The notes beneath the pieces are model-generated. The model was given only the letters and a program-made list of their open reading frames with translations, ran no database searches and was not told the DNA's origin. A stretch of 64,000 nt of DNA from Chitinophagaceae bacterium. GTDB taxonomy: Bacteria; Bacteroidota; Bacteroidia; Chitinophagales; Chitinophagaceae. The stretch is from assembly GCA_016699815.1 (NCBI GenBank), contig CP065012.1, positions 2,519,001 to 2,583,000 of the forward strand. Direction: 5' to 3'. This document shows, piece by piece, positions 56,541 to 63,717 of this stretch (position 1 is its first letter; each line of letters opens with the position of its first letter). The translations under genes were made by a program, and so were the position numbers.

Positions 56541-59500
56541 TTAAAAGCTTAGGTTTAGGTTAAACATAAAAGCACGTGTAGTGGGTAACCCTGCATTTTC
56601 AAAACCGGTTGCATTGGTATTGGTTGCATAAACCGATTCGGGGTCAATTCCACGTACATGGCTTTTTATTAGCCATACGTTGTTGCACGAAATACCAATT
56701 TTAGCTTTTTGTATAGGCGTTTTTGCTAAAAACCTAGTAGGCAATTCATAGCTTAATTGTACGTTTCTTAAACGGAAACTTGATGCATCATAAAGATTTG
56801 CTTCGGTAATACCCAGGTTGTTGGCCGTGGACACGCTTACCCAATATTGTTGTGGTGTAACTTCAGTAGTGTTCTGTACAAATGTATTTCCCGATGCTAC
56901 CACACCATCCACTACAAAGTTTTCTCTTTCACCATTTGGAGCTGTAATGCCTGCAGTACCAAAGCGCTGCATAGCAACCTGAGTAGCAGAGAATATTTGG
57001 CCACCAAATCTTGCATCAAATAGGAAAGATAAACCAAAGCCTTTATATTCAAAAGCATTCGTAAAACCTAATAAGCCTTTGGCTTGTTGGTTGCCTAATC
57101 TTACAATTTCAGCGTTGCGGGTGGGTAATCCATTACCATCCAAAATAATTTTGCCATAAAAAGGGCTGGCCTTGTCGGAAACCCTGTTGAATTTTGTTCC
57201 ATAAATTTCGCCATATTTTTGACCTACAACAGCCAATACAGCAACATCATCAAAGCCACCTAAGCCATATTTTGTAACACCTTCAGAAAGTTCTTCAACC
57301 GTATTGTTATTAGCAGAGTAATTTACTGACAGGCTCCAGTTAAGGCCCTTTTCTTTGCTTAACACTTTACCATCTACCATTAATTCAATACCTGTATTTT
57401 GTACATCACCGGCATTTATTTTCTTTGTTGAATAACCACTTTGAGGGTCCATTGGTAAATCAATCAATTGCTTAGTAGCATTTGATTTGTACCAGGCAAG
57501 ATCAAAGCCAATACGATTATTCAGGAAACGCATTTCAAGACCCAGCTCAGTTGATTTAATTAACTCACTTTGTACATTGGGGTCAAATAGTGTATTTCTT
57601 CTTGTAGCTGTAGTATTATTGTTGGGGTCTTTGCCAATTAAAAAGGTATTGTATAATTGGTAAGGAGTTAAATCATTACCCACGGCTGCGTAAGATGCTC
57701 TCAATTTACCATAGCTCATCCAGTTAGGAAGGTTGGTACCCATATTATTCAGCATTTCTGTAAAAATGTATGATAAACTTACAGAAGGGTAGAAGAAAGA
57801 ACGGTTGCTTTTACTTAAAGTGGAAGACCAGTCGTTCCTAAATGTGGCATCCAAAAATAAATAACTATCATAGTTTAATTGAACACTACCATATAGTGAA
57901 TTCATTTTTCTTTCGGTAAAACCTTCACCAACTGTAGGTGCATTTACACCATTATTTAAAGAGAATAAATTAGGTACCACTAATTCTCCTGATGAAGCAT
58001 TTATAGATTCCCACTTTTGTGACATGATATTTCCTCCAATGGTAGCCATACCGCCTACTCTTCCAAATAAATTATCCTTACGTGCAGTTAATAGGGTACT
58101 ATAATTTTTTTCTATAAAAGTTTGTTTTCCCAGGCTGTACCTGCCTGATGAAGTAAGAGGGCTTCCTCCATAAATTTTTGATTGTGTATTTGTAGTGTAC
58201 ATATCTGCACCTGCCTTTACTTCTGCATTTAGCCAATTGGTAAATTGATATTTAACAGAGCCAAACATAACAAAACGATCTCTTGAATCGGCATTAAGGT
58301 TATACTTGCTACCCCAATATGGGTTTACCTGGCTGCCTGCACCTGGGAACCATATCATTTTTCCAGTTGTAGTATCTACAGCATTTTTAAACTGTAAAAT
58401 ATCCATTGAGCGAGGCAGCATATACATTGTATATGCACTGCTATTATCCCTACCACCTATTGGCCTGTTTCCTGCCGTGGAGTTACTATATTGTATTTTA
58501 GTATCTGTTGACCAGCGGTCTGAAGGGCCAAATTTGGTAATTGCCCTTGCAGTAAGGTTAGTTCTGGTTAATTTAATGCCAGGCCACATACCTTTATCTT
58601 CTAAACGATTAAATGAAGTATAGATACCTGTTGATTTATAAAGCTGTTGAAAAGATAAGCTATAGTTTTGATTAGTTCCGGTACCCATAAAATTATCTAC
58701 GTTGTTGTAGATAGAAAGTGGTACCTGACGGCCATCCCAGTTTTCAACCGTTTGCCCCGCTGCTTTTGGTCCCCAGCTGCTGGTTTCTTGTTTATTATAT
58801 ACACCATTAAGACCCTGGCCAAAACTATTTTGCATATCGGGATTGGTTAAAATGCTTTCAGTACCCAATGTTGTAGAAAATGAAATACCCAAACCCTTTT
58901 GCCTTTTTCCTGATTTGGTGGTAATAAGAATTACACCGTTACCTGCCCTTGAGCCATACAATGCAGCGGCAGAAGGCCCTTTAAGAACAGACATGCTTTC
59001 TATATCATCGGGGTTAATATCAGCAATTCCATTACCCATATCTAATGAACGGTTCCAATAACCATTGTCTGGTGCACCCGTAAAGTTATCGAATGGAATT
59101 CCATCAACAACAATTAATGGTTGGTTACTACCAGTTAAAGAGTTGCTACCTCTTAATAATATTTTTGAAGATCCTGCAGGTCCATCGCTTGAACGAACTA
59201 CCTGTAACCCAGCAATTTTACCCGTAAGTGCATTTGCAAGGTTGGGTTCTTTAGCTGAAACCAACGACTCTCCTTTTAGTTCCTGCATAGCATAACCCAG
59301 TGATTTTTTTTCTCTTTTAATACCCAGGGCGGTAACAACAACAGCAGTCATTTCTTTAGAAGCAATAGCAAGCTGAACATTAATGCTTCCGCTATTGTCG
59401 TTTACTACTTCTTTGTCGTCAAACCCAATAGAACTGAAAACCAATGTAGCACCAGGGGATACAGAAATTTTAAAATTTCCGTTTAAATCACTGGTGGCGT

Positions 59501-59663
59501 AGTTGTTGGTTTTCTTTTCCCTGATAGTTGCAGATGCAACAGGGTTACCATCGGCATCCTTTATGGTGCCAGTAACTAATTTTTTATCCTGGGCGCTTAC
59601 ATCCAGGATGCATAGAACCGTCAGCAGCATTACCGTTAACAGCCTACCAATCAGATTTTTCAT
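56541..59663 (-). CDS. SusC/RagA-family TonB-linked outer-membrane protein
   Basis: A 1040-residue outer-membrane transporter. Residues 1-24 are the signal (ending DVSAQ). A CarboxypepD_reg-like domain (28-110) and a plug (about 115-245, with IKREKKSLGYAMQ, GSNSLTGSNQPLIVVDGIPF and LKGPSAAALYGSRAGNGVIL) precede the barrel, which ends FMFNLNLSF. It imports oligosaccharides with the SusD partner, powered by TonB. It starts 48 bp after the ROK regulator gene, so all three are in one unit. Confidence 0.95.
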   Translation of the reverse strand: MKNLIGRLLTVMLLTVLCILDVSAQDKKLVTGTIKDADGNPVASATIREKKTNNYATSDLNGNFKISVSPGATLVFSSIGFDDKEVVNDNSGSINVQLAIASKEMTAVVVTALGIKREKKSLGYAMQELKGESLVSAKEPNLANALTGKIAGLQVVRSSDGPAGSSKILLRGSNSLTGSNQPLIVVDGIPFDNFTGAPDNGYWNRSLDMGNGIADINPDDIESMSVLKGPSAAALYGSRAGNGVILITTKSGKRQKGLGISFSTTLGTESILTNPDMQNSFGQGLNGVYNKQETSSWGPKAAGQTVENWDGRQVPLSIYNNVDNFMGTGTNQNYSLSFQQLYKSTGIYTSFNRLEDKGMWPGIKLTRTNLTARAITKFGPSDRWSTDTKIQYSNSTAGNRPIGGRDNSSAYTMYMLPRSMDILQFKNAVDTTTGKMIWFPGAGSQVNPYWGSKYNLNADSRDRFVMFGSVKYQFTNWLNAEVKAGADMYTTNTQSKIYGGSPLTSSGRYSLGKQTFIEKNYSTLLTARKDNLFGRVGGMATIGGNIMSQKWESINASSGELVVPNLFSLNNGVNAPTVGEGFTERKMNSLYGSVQLNYDSYLFLDATFRNDWSSTLSKSNRSFFYPSVSLSYIFTEMLNNMGTNLPNWMSYGKLRASYAAVGNDLTPYQLYNTFLIGKDPNNNTTATRRNTLFDPNVQSELIKSTELGLEMRFLNNRIGFDLAWYKSNATKQLIDLPMDPQSGYSTKKINAGDVQNTGIELMVDGKVLSKEKGLNWSLSVNYSANNNTVEELSEGVTKYGLGGFDDVAVLAVVGQKYGEIYGTKFNRVSDKASPFYGKIILDGNGLPTRNAEIVRLGNQQAKGLLGFTNAFEYKGFGLSFLFDARFGGQIFSATQVAMQRFGTAGITAPNGERENFVVDGVVASGNTFVQNTTEVTPQQYWVSVSTANNLGITEANLYDASSFRLRNVQLSYELPTRFLAKTPIQKAKIGISCNNVWLIKSHVRGIDPESVYATNTNATGFENAGLPTTRAFMFNLNLSF

Positions 59664-59711
59664 TTGCAGTTTTTTTTAATAATGAAGAATTTGTTTACAA
59701 TTGTTTTTCAA

Positions 59712-60923
59712 TTAGGAAATCAATGACTTTTCATGGGTTAATAAAAATTTTCTTTTGTCTATTTGGTCCATTACCAGGCAGGCCGTACCAATAATTTCTG
59801 CCTGGTAGTTCATTTGTGATATTTCAATTGTAGTGTCTTCGGCAATTTTTGGAATGCAAAGCTTGTTAATTGCCTGTTGTATAGGAGCACGCCAAAGTCG
59901 GCCTGCTAATGAGCCACGGCCGCTAAGTACAATCAATTCGGGGTTTAATATATGGATGAGAATGGCAACGCCACGGCCAATATTATAACCAACTTCTGTA
60001 ATTAAATCTATGGAGAACGAATCGCCATGAAGTGCAGCCTCAATAATACTATGGGCTGCAGCTTCTGGGTGATCCATGCTTATATCTTTTAAGGAGGTAG
60101 ATTTTCCCTCTTTAATGCCTTTAATAGCTTTGTCAATTATAACCAGTAGTGAGGTTTCTGTTTCCAGGCAACCGCTTTTGCCACAACCACAAATTTTATT
60201 ATTGGTAAAAATGGGTATATGGCTGAATTCGCCGGCAAATCCATTATTGCCTCTGAATAATTCGCCATTTAATATCATTCCTAAACCCACACCCCAGCCT
60301 ATATTTATAACCATGGAATTTTTTCTGTTACGGGCTTTGCCAAATTTCAATTCAGCAAGGGCAACAAGGCTGGAGTCGTTATCAATAAAAACAGGTACTC
60401 CCAATTCCGACTCCAACTCACTCACTACGTTTCCACGTGCAGGTTTTAGATAGGTATTATTGATGCTTTTTTTAATGTCAACAAATCCCGGCATACCTAT
60501 ACCAATGCCCACAATTTTATTTTTAGCGATGCCGGATTTTTGGATATAATTTTTTAGAAGGTCTAAAAGCTGGTATAAAGATTTCGGGTTATTGGCAAGG
60601 GTAAGCTCAAAATTTTCAATGGGGAATGCAAAATTATTCTGCATATCCAATATCGCCACACGGGTTACCAACTGATCCATAGATACAGCCACTATATACA
60701 TCACATCGCTCTTAAGCGAATACATTTGCGGGCGCCTGCCGCCTGTAGAATTTGCAAAACCACTCTCAATTACCGACCCTTCATCAATAAGTTCATTTAT
60801 AATTTTTGAGGTAAGGGGAATGCTTTTCTCTGTAAGGTCACTTAAGTCCGAACAGGATAATTCTCCACCAAAGTAGAGATGTTTTTGAATTTGCTTTTTA
60901 TAAACTGTCTGTTTATCGAGCAT
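59712..60923 (-). CDS. ROK-family transcriptional regulator (NagC/XylR type)
   Basis: A 403-residue protein. A winged helix-turn-helix at residues 10-60 (LSCSDLSDLTEKSIPLTSKI) is followed by a ROK domain (about 75-395). ROK marks are GIGIGMPGFV, FIDNDSSLVALAE, GVGLG and the zinc motif CGCGKSGCLET. The N-terminal ATP motif of ROK kinases is missing, so it is a sugar-binding repressor, not a kinase. It stands first in the glycan operon and probably senses a released sugar such as GlcNAc, GlcNAc-6-P or fucose. A pair of overlapping palindromes lies about 145-175 bp upstream. Confidence 0.9.
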   Translation of the reverse strand: MLDKQTVYKKQIQKHLYFGGELSCSDLSDLTEKSIPLTSKIINELIDEGSVIESGFANSTGGRRPQMYSLKSDVMYIVAVSMDQLVTRVAILDMQNNFAFPIENFELTLANNPKSLYQLLDLLKNYIQKSGIAKNKIVGIGIGMPGFVDIKKSINNTYLKPARGNVVSELESELGVPVFIDNDSSLVALAELKFGKARNRKNSMVINIGWGVGLGMILNGELFRGNNGFAGEFSHIPIFTNNKICGCGKSGCLETETSLLVIIDKAIKGIKEGKSTSLKDISMDHPEAAAHSIIEAALHGDSFSIDLITEVGYNIGRGVAILIHILNPELIVLSGRGSLAGRLWRAPIQQAINKLCIPKIAEDTTIEISQMNYQAEIIGTACLVMDQIDKRKFLLTHEKSLIS

Positions 60924-61295
60924 AAATATACAAGAAGAGCAAAATGTTAAAATTGAAAGCTAAGGTAGGAATATCTTTAATAATAAAATTAAAAAGTATT
61001 GTTTTCTTTTTAATTAATATAGTAATTTGTTAATAATTATAATAAGTGGCTCAATATATTTAAAATTAGTTAAAATGTTTTAACTATATATATAGTTGAA
61101 AATAAATTATTTAAAATATTTTGTTTAATTTTTTAAAAAATATTTCTATTAATCATAATGTTAATAAATTTTAAATATTTGTTAATAAGCATATTTTTTA
61201 AACAGATTTTTATTTTAACACATATGGGTGCTGTTTGGATTTTTGCTTTTTGCTATTAACTTTTTTTTAATGTCACTTAATGAATAGTTTATATT
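60924..61295. other. AT-rich intergenic region upstream of the ROK-led glycan operon
   Basis: No coding frame is supported in these 372 bp, which are extremely AT-rich with many TTAATAA and TTAAATA tracts. The region must hold the promoter of the ROK-led operon on the minus strand. The only clear structure is the pair of palindromes at 61068-61097. The right end borders the truncated GIY-YIG copy. Confidence 0.6.
61068..61097. promoter_or_regulatory. Overlapping palindromes, candidate operator of the glycan operon
   Basis: AGTTAAAA-TG-TTTTAACT (61068-61085, 8-bp arms) overlaps AACTATATATATAGTT (61082-61097, perfect 16-bp palindrome). AGTTGAAAA then repeats the first arm. ROK repressors often bind AT-rich palindromes of similar size, so autoregulation of the operon is plausible. 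Low complexity makes chance palindromes possible. Confidence 0.35.
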
Positions 61296-61466
61296 TTAAT
61301 AAATATGAAATGACACGATATGCACTATTTTCCAGTCTTTTGTTTTTGCGGTAAAACCTTTATGGTGAGCGAGATGTTTGGCTAATCTAAAATGTACCTC
61401 TTCCCCGGTAAACCCGATATAAAATTTATTGATTGCTTTGGAATAAAGGATATAAGTACTAAACAT
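61296..61466 (-). pseudogene. Truncated, diverged GIY-YIG copy at the distal end of the array
   Basis: From ATG at 61466 the frame encodes 56 residues. The first 49 match the other copies except for E10K, Q25H and A42T, then the sequence switches to an unrelated IVSFHIY tail and a stop. It keeps the YIL and YIG motifs and the catalytic arginine (R27) but loses E63, so it should be inactive. It also carries silent changes and a 2-bp deletion upstream (CTTGTGG in place of CTGTGTGG). Its divergence suggests it is the oldest copy. Confidence 0.75.
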
Positions 61467-61499
61467 AAAAAAGAGATTATCATTTGGGATAACCTCTTG

Positions 61500-61579
61500 T
61501 GGTGACCGCGTTAGGATTCAAACCTAAAACCTTCCCGACAGGTATGTCGGGATGCTCTATTGGGTTGCGCTACGCCTTA
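61500..61579 (-). pseudogene. tRNA-Arg-like remnant 6 (distal)
   Basis: An 80-nt tRNA-like sequence. The T-arm, 3' acceptor strand and CCA match the live tRNA-Arg. The 5' acceptor strand (TAAGGCG) pairs poorly and the D-stem has a mismatch. The anticodon arm is replaced by a 7-bp hairpin with loop ATACCT (three bases longer). It also encodes the C-terminus of the GIY-YIG gene starting at 61814. Confidence 0.75.
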
Positions 61580-61814
61580 TTAAATTCCATATACGTTCAG
61601 CGTTTTTCCAGCCTTTAATTTGTTTTTCTCTGGTTTGTGCTTGTAGCTTATTTTCAAAATTTTCGGTATGCACTATTTTCCAGTCTTTTGCTTTTGCGGT
61701 AAAACCTTTATGGTGAGCGAGATGTTTGGCTAATCTAAATTGTACCTCTTCCCCGGTAAACCCGATATAAAATTTATTGATTGCTTCGGAATAAAGTATA
61801 TAAGTACTAAACAT
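61557..61814 (-). CDS. GIY-YIG nuclease, array copy 6
   Basis: An 85-residue minimal GIY-YIG domain of the YhbQ/UvrC-N type. It contains TYILYS (4-9), FYIGFTG (15-21), the catalytic R27 in FRLAKH and the metal-binding E63 in REKQIKGWK. There is no DNA-binding extension. The ATG is immediately downstream of the terminator T-run. An in-frame TTG further up would start inside the tRNA T-arm and is unlikely. The last six codons and the TAG stop lie in the tRNA-like remnant. It appears identical to the other full copies. Confidence 0.8.
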   Translation of the reverse strand: MFSTYILYSEAINKFYIGFTGEEVQFRLAKHLAHHKGFTAKAKDWKIVHTENFENKLQAQTREKQIKGWKNAERIWNLIRRSATQ

Positions 61815-61849
61815 AAAAAAGAGATTATCATTTGGGATAACCTCCTGTG

Positions 61850-61929
61850 TGGTGACCGCGTTAGGATTCAAACCTAAAACCTTCCCGACAGGTATGTCGG
61901 GATGCTCTATTGGGTTGCGCTACGCCTTA
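61850..61929 (-). pseudogene. tRNA-Arg-like remnant 5
   Basis: Same structure as the distal remnant: intact T-arm, 3' strand and CCA, unpaired outer acceptor stem, and a 20-nt GC-rich hairpin in place of the anticodon arm. It holds the end of the gene starting at 62164. No promoter box precedes it. Confidence 0.75.
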
Positions 61930-62164
61930 TTAAATTCCATATACGTTCAGCGTTTTTCCAGCCTTTAATTTGTTTTTCTCTGGTTTGTGCTTGTAGCTTA
62001 TTTTCAAAATTTTCGGTATGCACTATTTTCCAGTCTTTTGCTTTTGCGGTAAAACCTTTATGGTGAGCGAGATGTTTGGCTAATCTAAATTGTACCTCTT
62101 CCCCGGTAAACCCGATATAAAATTTATTGATTGCTTCGGAATAAAGTATATAAGTACTAAACAT
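61907..62164 (-). CDS. GIY-YIG nuclease, array copy 5
   Basis: An 85-residue copy, apparently identical in protein and DNA to copy 6, with R27 and E63 present. It starts directly after its own terminator hairpin (62165-62194) and ends within tRNA-like remnant 5. Confidence 0.8.
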   Translation of the reverse strand: MFSTYILYSEAINKFYIGFTGEEVQFRLAKHLAHHKGFTAKAKDWKIVHTENFENKLQAQTREKQIKGWKNAERIWNLIRRSATQ

Positions 62165-62199
62165 AAAAAAGAGATTATCATTTGGGATAACCTCCTGTG

Positions 62200-62279
62200 T
62201 GGTGACCGCGTTAGGATTCAAACCTAAAACCTTCCCGACAGGTATGTCGGGATGCTCTATTGGGTTGCGCTACGCCTTA
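62200..62279 (-). pseudogene. tRNA-Arg-like remnant 4
   Basis: Same 80-nt degenerate tRNA-like unit as remnants 5 and 6, with the tRNA 3' half conserved and the 5' half and anticodon arm altered. It holds the end of the gene starting at 62514. Confidence 0.75.
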
Positions 62280-62514
62280 TTAAATTCCATATACGTTCAG
62301 CGTTTTTCCAGCCTTTAATTTGTTTTTCTCTGGTTTGTGCTTGTAGCTTATTTTCAAAATTTTCGGTATGCACTATTTTCCAGTCTTTTGCTTTTGCGGT
62401 AAAACCTTTATGGTGAGCGAGATGTTTGGCTAATCTAAATTGTACCTCTTCCCCGGTAAACCCGATATAAAATTTATTGATTGCTTCGGAATAAAGTATA
62501 TAAGTACTAAACAT
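62257..62514 (-). CDS. GIY-YIG nuclease, array copy 4
   Basis: An 85-residue copy, apparently identical to the other full copies, with catalytic R27 and E63. It starts after the hairpin at 62515-62544 and ends in tRNA-like remnant 4. Confidence 0.8.
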   Translation of the reverse strand: MFSTYILYSEAINKFYIGFTGEEVQFRLAKHLAHHKGFTAKAKDWKIVHTENFENKLQAQTREKQIKGWKNAERIWNLIRRSATQ

Positions 62515-62549
62515 AAAAAAGAGATTATCATTTGGGATAACCTCCTGTG

Positions 62550-62629
62550 TGGTGACCGCGTTAGGATTCAAACCTAAAACCTTCCCGACAGGTATGTCGG
62601 GATGCTCTATTGGGTTGCGCTACGCCTTA
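62550..62629 (-). pseudogene. tRNA-Arg-like remnant 3
   Basis: Same degenerate tRNA-like unit: conserved T-arm and CCA end, broken acceptor 5' strand, hairpin-replaced anticodon arm. It holds the end of the gene starting at 62864. Confidence 0.75.
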
Positions 62630-62864
62630 TTAAATTCCATATACGTTCAGCGTTTTTCCAGCCTTTAATTTGTTTTTCTCTGGTTTGTGCTTGTAGCTTA
62701 TTTTCAAAATTTTCGGTATGCACTATTTTCCAGTCTTTTGCTTTTGCGGTAAAACCTTTATGGTGAGCGAGATGTTTGGCTAATCTAAATTGTACCTCTT
62801 CCCCGGTAAACCCGATATAAAATTTATTGATTGCTTCGGAATAAAGTATATAAGTACTAAACAT
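62607..62864 (-). CDS. GIY-YIG nuclease, array copy 3
   Basis: An 85-residue copy, apparently identical to the other full copies, with all GIY-YIG motif residues. It starts after the hairpin at 62865-62894 and ends in tRNA-like remnant 3. Confidence 0.8.
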   Translation of the reverse strand: MFSTYILYSEAINKFYIGFTGEEVQFRLAKHLAHHKGFTAKAKDWKIVHTENFENKLQAQTREKQIKGWKNAERIWNLIRRSATQ

Positions 62865-62899
62865 AAAAAAGAGATTATCATTTGGGATAACCTCCTGTG

Positions 62900-62979
62900 T
62901 GGTGACCGCGTTAGGATTCAAACCTAAAACCTTCCCGACAGGTATGTCGGGATGCTCTATTGGGTTGCGCTACGCCTTA
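62900..62979 (-). pseudogene. tRNA-Arg-like remnant 2
   Basis: Same degenerate tRNA-like unit as the others, overlapping the 3' end of GIY-YIG copy 2 and lying 5-6 bp upstream of the next terminator hairpin. Confidence 0.75.
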
Positions 62980-63214
62980 TTAAATTCCATATACGTTCAG
63001 CGTTTTTCCAGCCTTTAATTTGTTTTTCTCTGGTTTGTGCTTGTAGCTTATTTTCAAAATTTTCGGTATGCACTATTTTCCAGTCTTTTGCTTTTGCGGT
63101 AAAACCTTTATGGTGAGCGAGATGTTTGGCTAATCTAAATTGTACCTCTTCCCCGGTAAACCCGATATAAAATTTATTGATTGCTTCGGAATAAAGTATA
63201 TAAGTACTAAACAT
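62957..63214 (-). CDS. GIY-YIG nuclease, array copy 2
   Basis: An 85-residue copy with the same protein sequence. Its unit lacks one base in the terminator T-run (five T instead of six, 63215-63219). The change lies upstream of the ATG and does not affect the protein, but it shifts the upstream frame, so the tRNA-derived N-terminal extension possible in other copies is closed here. This argues for the ATG start in all copies. Confidence 0.8.
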   Translation of the reverse strand: MFSTYILYSEAINKFYIGFTGEEVQFRLAKHLAHHKGFTAKAKDWKIVHTENFENKLQAQTREKQIKGWKNAERIWNLIRRSATQ

Positions 63215-63248
63215 AAAAAGAGATTATCATTTGGGATAACCTCCTGTG

Positions 63249-63328
63249 TGGTGACCGCGTTAGGATTCAAACCTAAAACCTTCCCGACAGGTATGTCGGG
63301 ATGCTCTATTGGGTTGCGCTACGCCTTA
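63249..63328 (-). pseudogene. tRNA-Arg-like remnant 1 (proximal)
   Basis: Same degenerate tRNA-like unit. Compared with the live tRNA-Arg 270 bp away, the 3' part from GAAGGTTTT onward is identical, while the D-loop, anticodon arm and 5' acceptor strand differ. It holds the C-terminus and stop of GIY-YIG copy 1. Confidence 0.75.
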
Positions 63329-63563
63329 TTAAATTCCATATACGTTCAGCGTTTTTCCAGCCTTTAATTTGTTTTTCTCTGGTTTGTGCTTGTAGCTTAT
63401 TTTCAAAATTTTCGGTATGCACTATTTTCCAGTCTTTTGCTTTTGCGGTAAAACCTTTATGGTGAGCGAGATGTTTGGCTAATCTAAATTGTACCTCTTC
63501 CCCGGTAAACCCGATATAAAATTTATTGATTGCTTCGGAATAAAGTATATAAGTACTAAACAT
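63306..63563 (-). CDS. GIY-YIG nuclease, array copy 1 (next to the live tRNA)
   Basis: An 85-residue copy, identical in protein sequence to the others. It starts one base after the terminator T-run of the functional tRNA-Arg gene, so it could be expressed only by read-through of the tRNA terminator or from a promoter not recognised here. It shares the tRNA promoter at 63688-63695. Confidence 0.8.
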   Translation of the reverse strand: MFSTYILYSEAINKFYIGFTGEEVQFRLAKHLAHHKGFTAKAKDWKIVHTENFENKLQAQTREKQIKGWKNAERIWNLIRRSATQ

Positions 63564-63593
63564 AAAAAAGAGATTATCATTTGGGATAACCTC
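63564..63593 (-). terminator. Intrinsic terminator of tRNA-Arg
   Basis: On the minus strand GAGGTTATC pairs with GATAATCTC (9 bp, one G-T) around a CCAAAT loop, followed by TTTTTT. It begins 5 nt after the CCA of the tRNA. The same hairpin is copied in every array unit. An AGGAGG lies in the ascending arm. Confidence 0.85.
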
Positions 63594-63598
63594 CTGTG

Positions 63599-63675
63599 TG
63601 GTGACCGCGTTAGGATTCAAACCTAAAACCTTCTGATCCGTAGTCAGATGCTCTATTCAGTTGAGCTACGCAGCC
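63599..63675 (-). tRNA. tRNA-Arg (anticodon ACG)
   Basis: A complete 77-nt cloverleaf with encoded CCA. Acceptor GGCTGCG pairs with CGCGGTC (two G-U). D-stem is GCTC/GAGC; anticodon stem TCTGA/TCAGA with loop CTACGGA gives anticodon ACG. The variable loop is AGGTT, the T-arm TTAGG/CCTAA with loop TTTGAAT, and the discriminator A. This is the only intact tRNA of the array; six degenerate copies follow downstream. It has its own -7 box and terminator. Confidence 0.95.
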
Positions 63676-63687
63676 ATTTTTGGACAG

Positions 63688-63695
63688 CAAAGATA
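63688..63695 (-). promoter_or_regulatory. -7 box of the tRNA-Arg gene
   Basis: TATCTTTG on the minus strand matches the Bacteroidota -7 consensus TAnnTTTG perfectly and ends 12 nt before the first base of the mature tRNA. A convincing -33 TTG at the right spacing is not visible. None of the tRNA-like remnants has such a box in front. Confidence 0.6.
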
Positions 63696-63717
63696 AAACA
63701 AAATCTCTTTGCTTTTG

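Larger units (their letters stand above)
61296..63675 (-). repeat. tRNA-Arg-anchored tandem array of GIY-YIG units (period 350 bp)
   Basis: Seven tRNA 3' halves occur at a regular 350-bp period (one interval is 349), starting from the live tRNA-Arg. Reading on the minus strand, each unit holds the tRNA 3' half with CCA, a terminator hairpin and a GIY-YIG gene that runs into a decayed tRNA 5' half. The hairpins lie at 61467-61496, 61815-61844, 62165-62194, 62515-62544, 62865-62894, 63215-63243 and 63564-63593. Six units look identical by eye apart from one lost base in the 63215-63219 T-run. The distal seventh is truncated and has about six differences. Recent amplification by unequal recombination is the simplest origin. 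Confidence 0.9.

Noticed and set aside
59712..60923. ROK protein as a sugar kinase
   Set aside because: It has an N-terminal helix-turn-helix and lacks the N-terminal ATP-binding motif of ROK kinases.
61557..61871. 104-residue version of the GIY-YIG proteins starting at a TTG
   Set aside because: The extra 19 residues would be translated from the tRNA T-arm, CCA end and terminator hairpin, and the frame is closed in copy 2 by the one-base deletion. The ATG before FSTYILYS is the natural start.
61500..63650. Regular repeats as a CRISPR array
   Set aside because: The period is 350 bp, the units are identical over their whole length and each carries a coding sequence and tRNA-like part. There are no short repeats with unique spacers and no cas genes.
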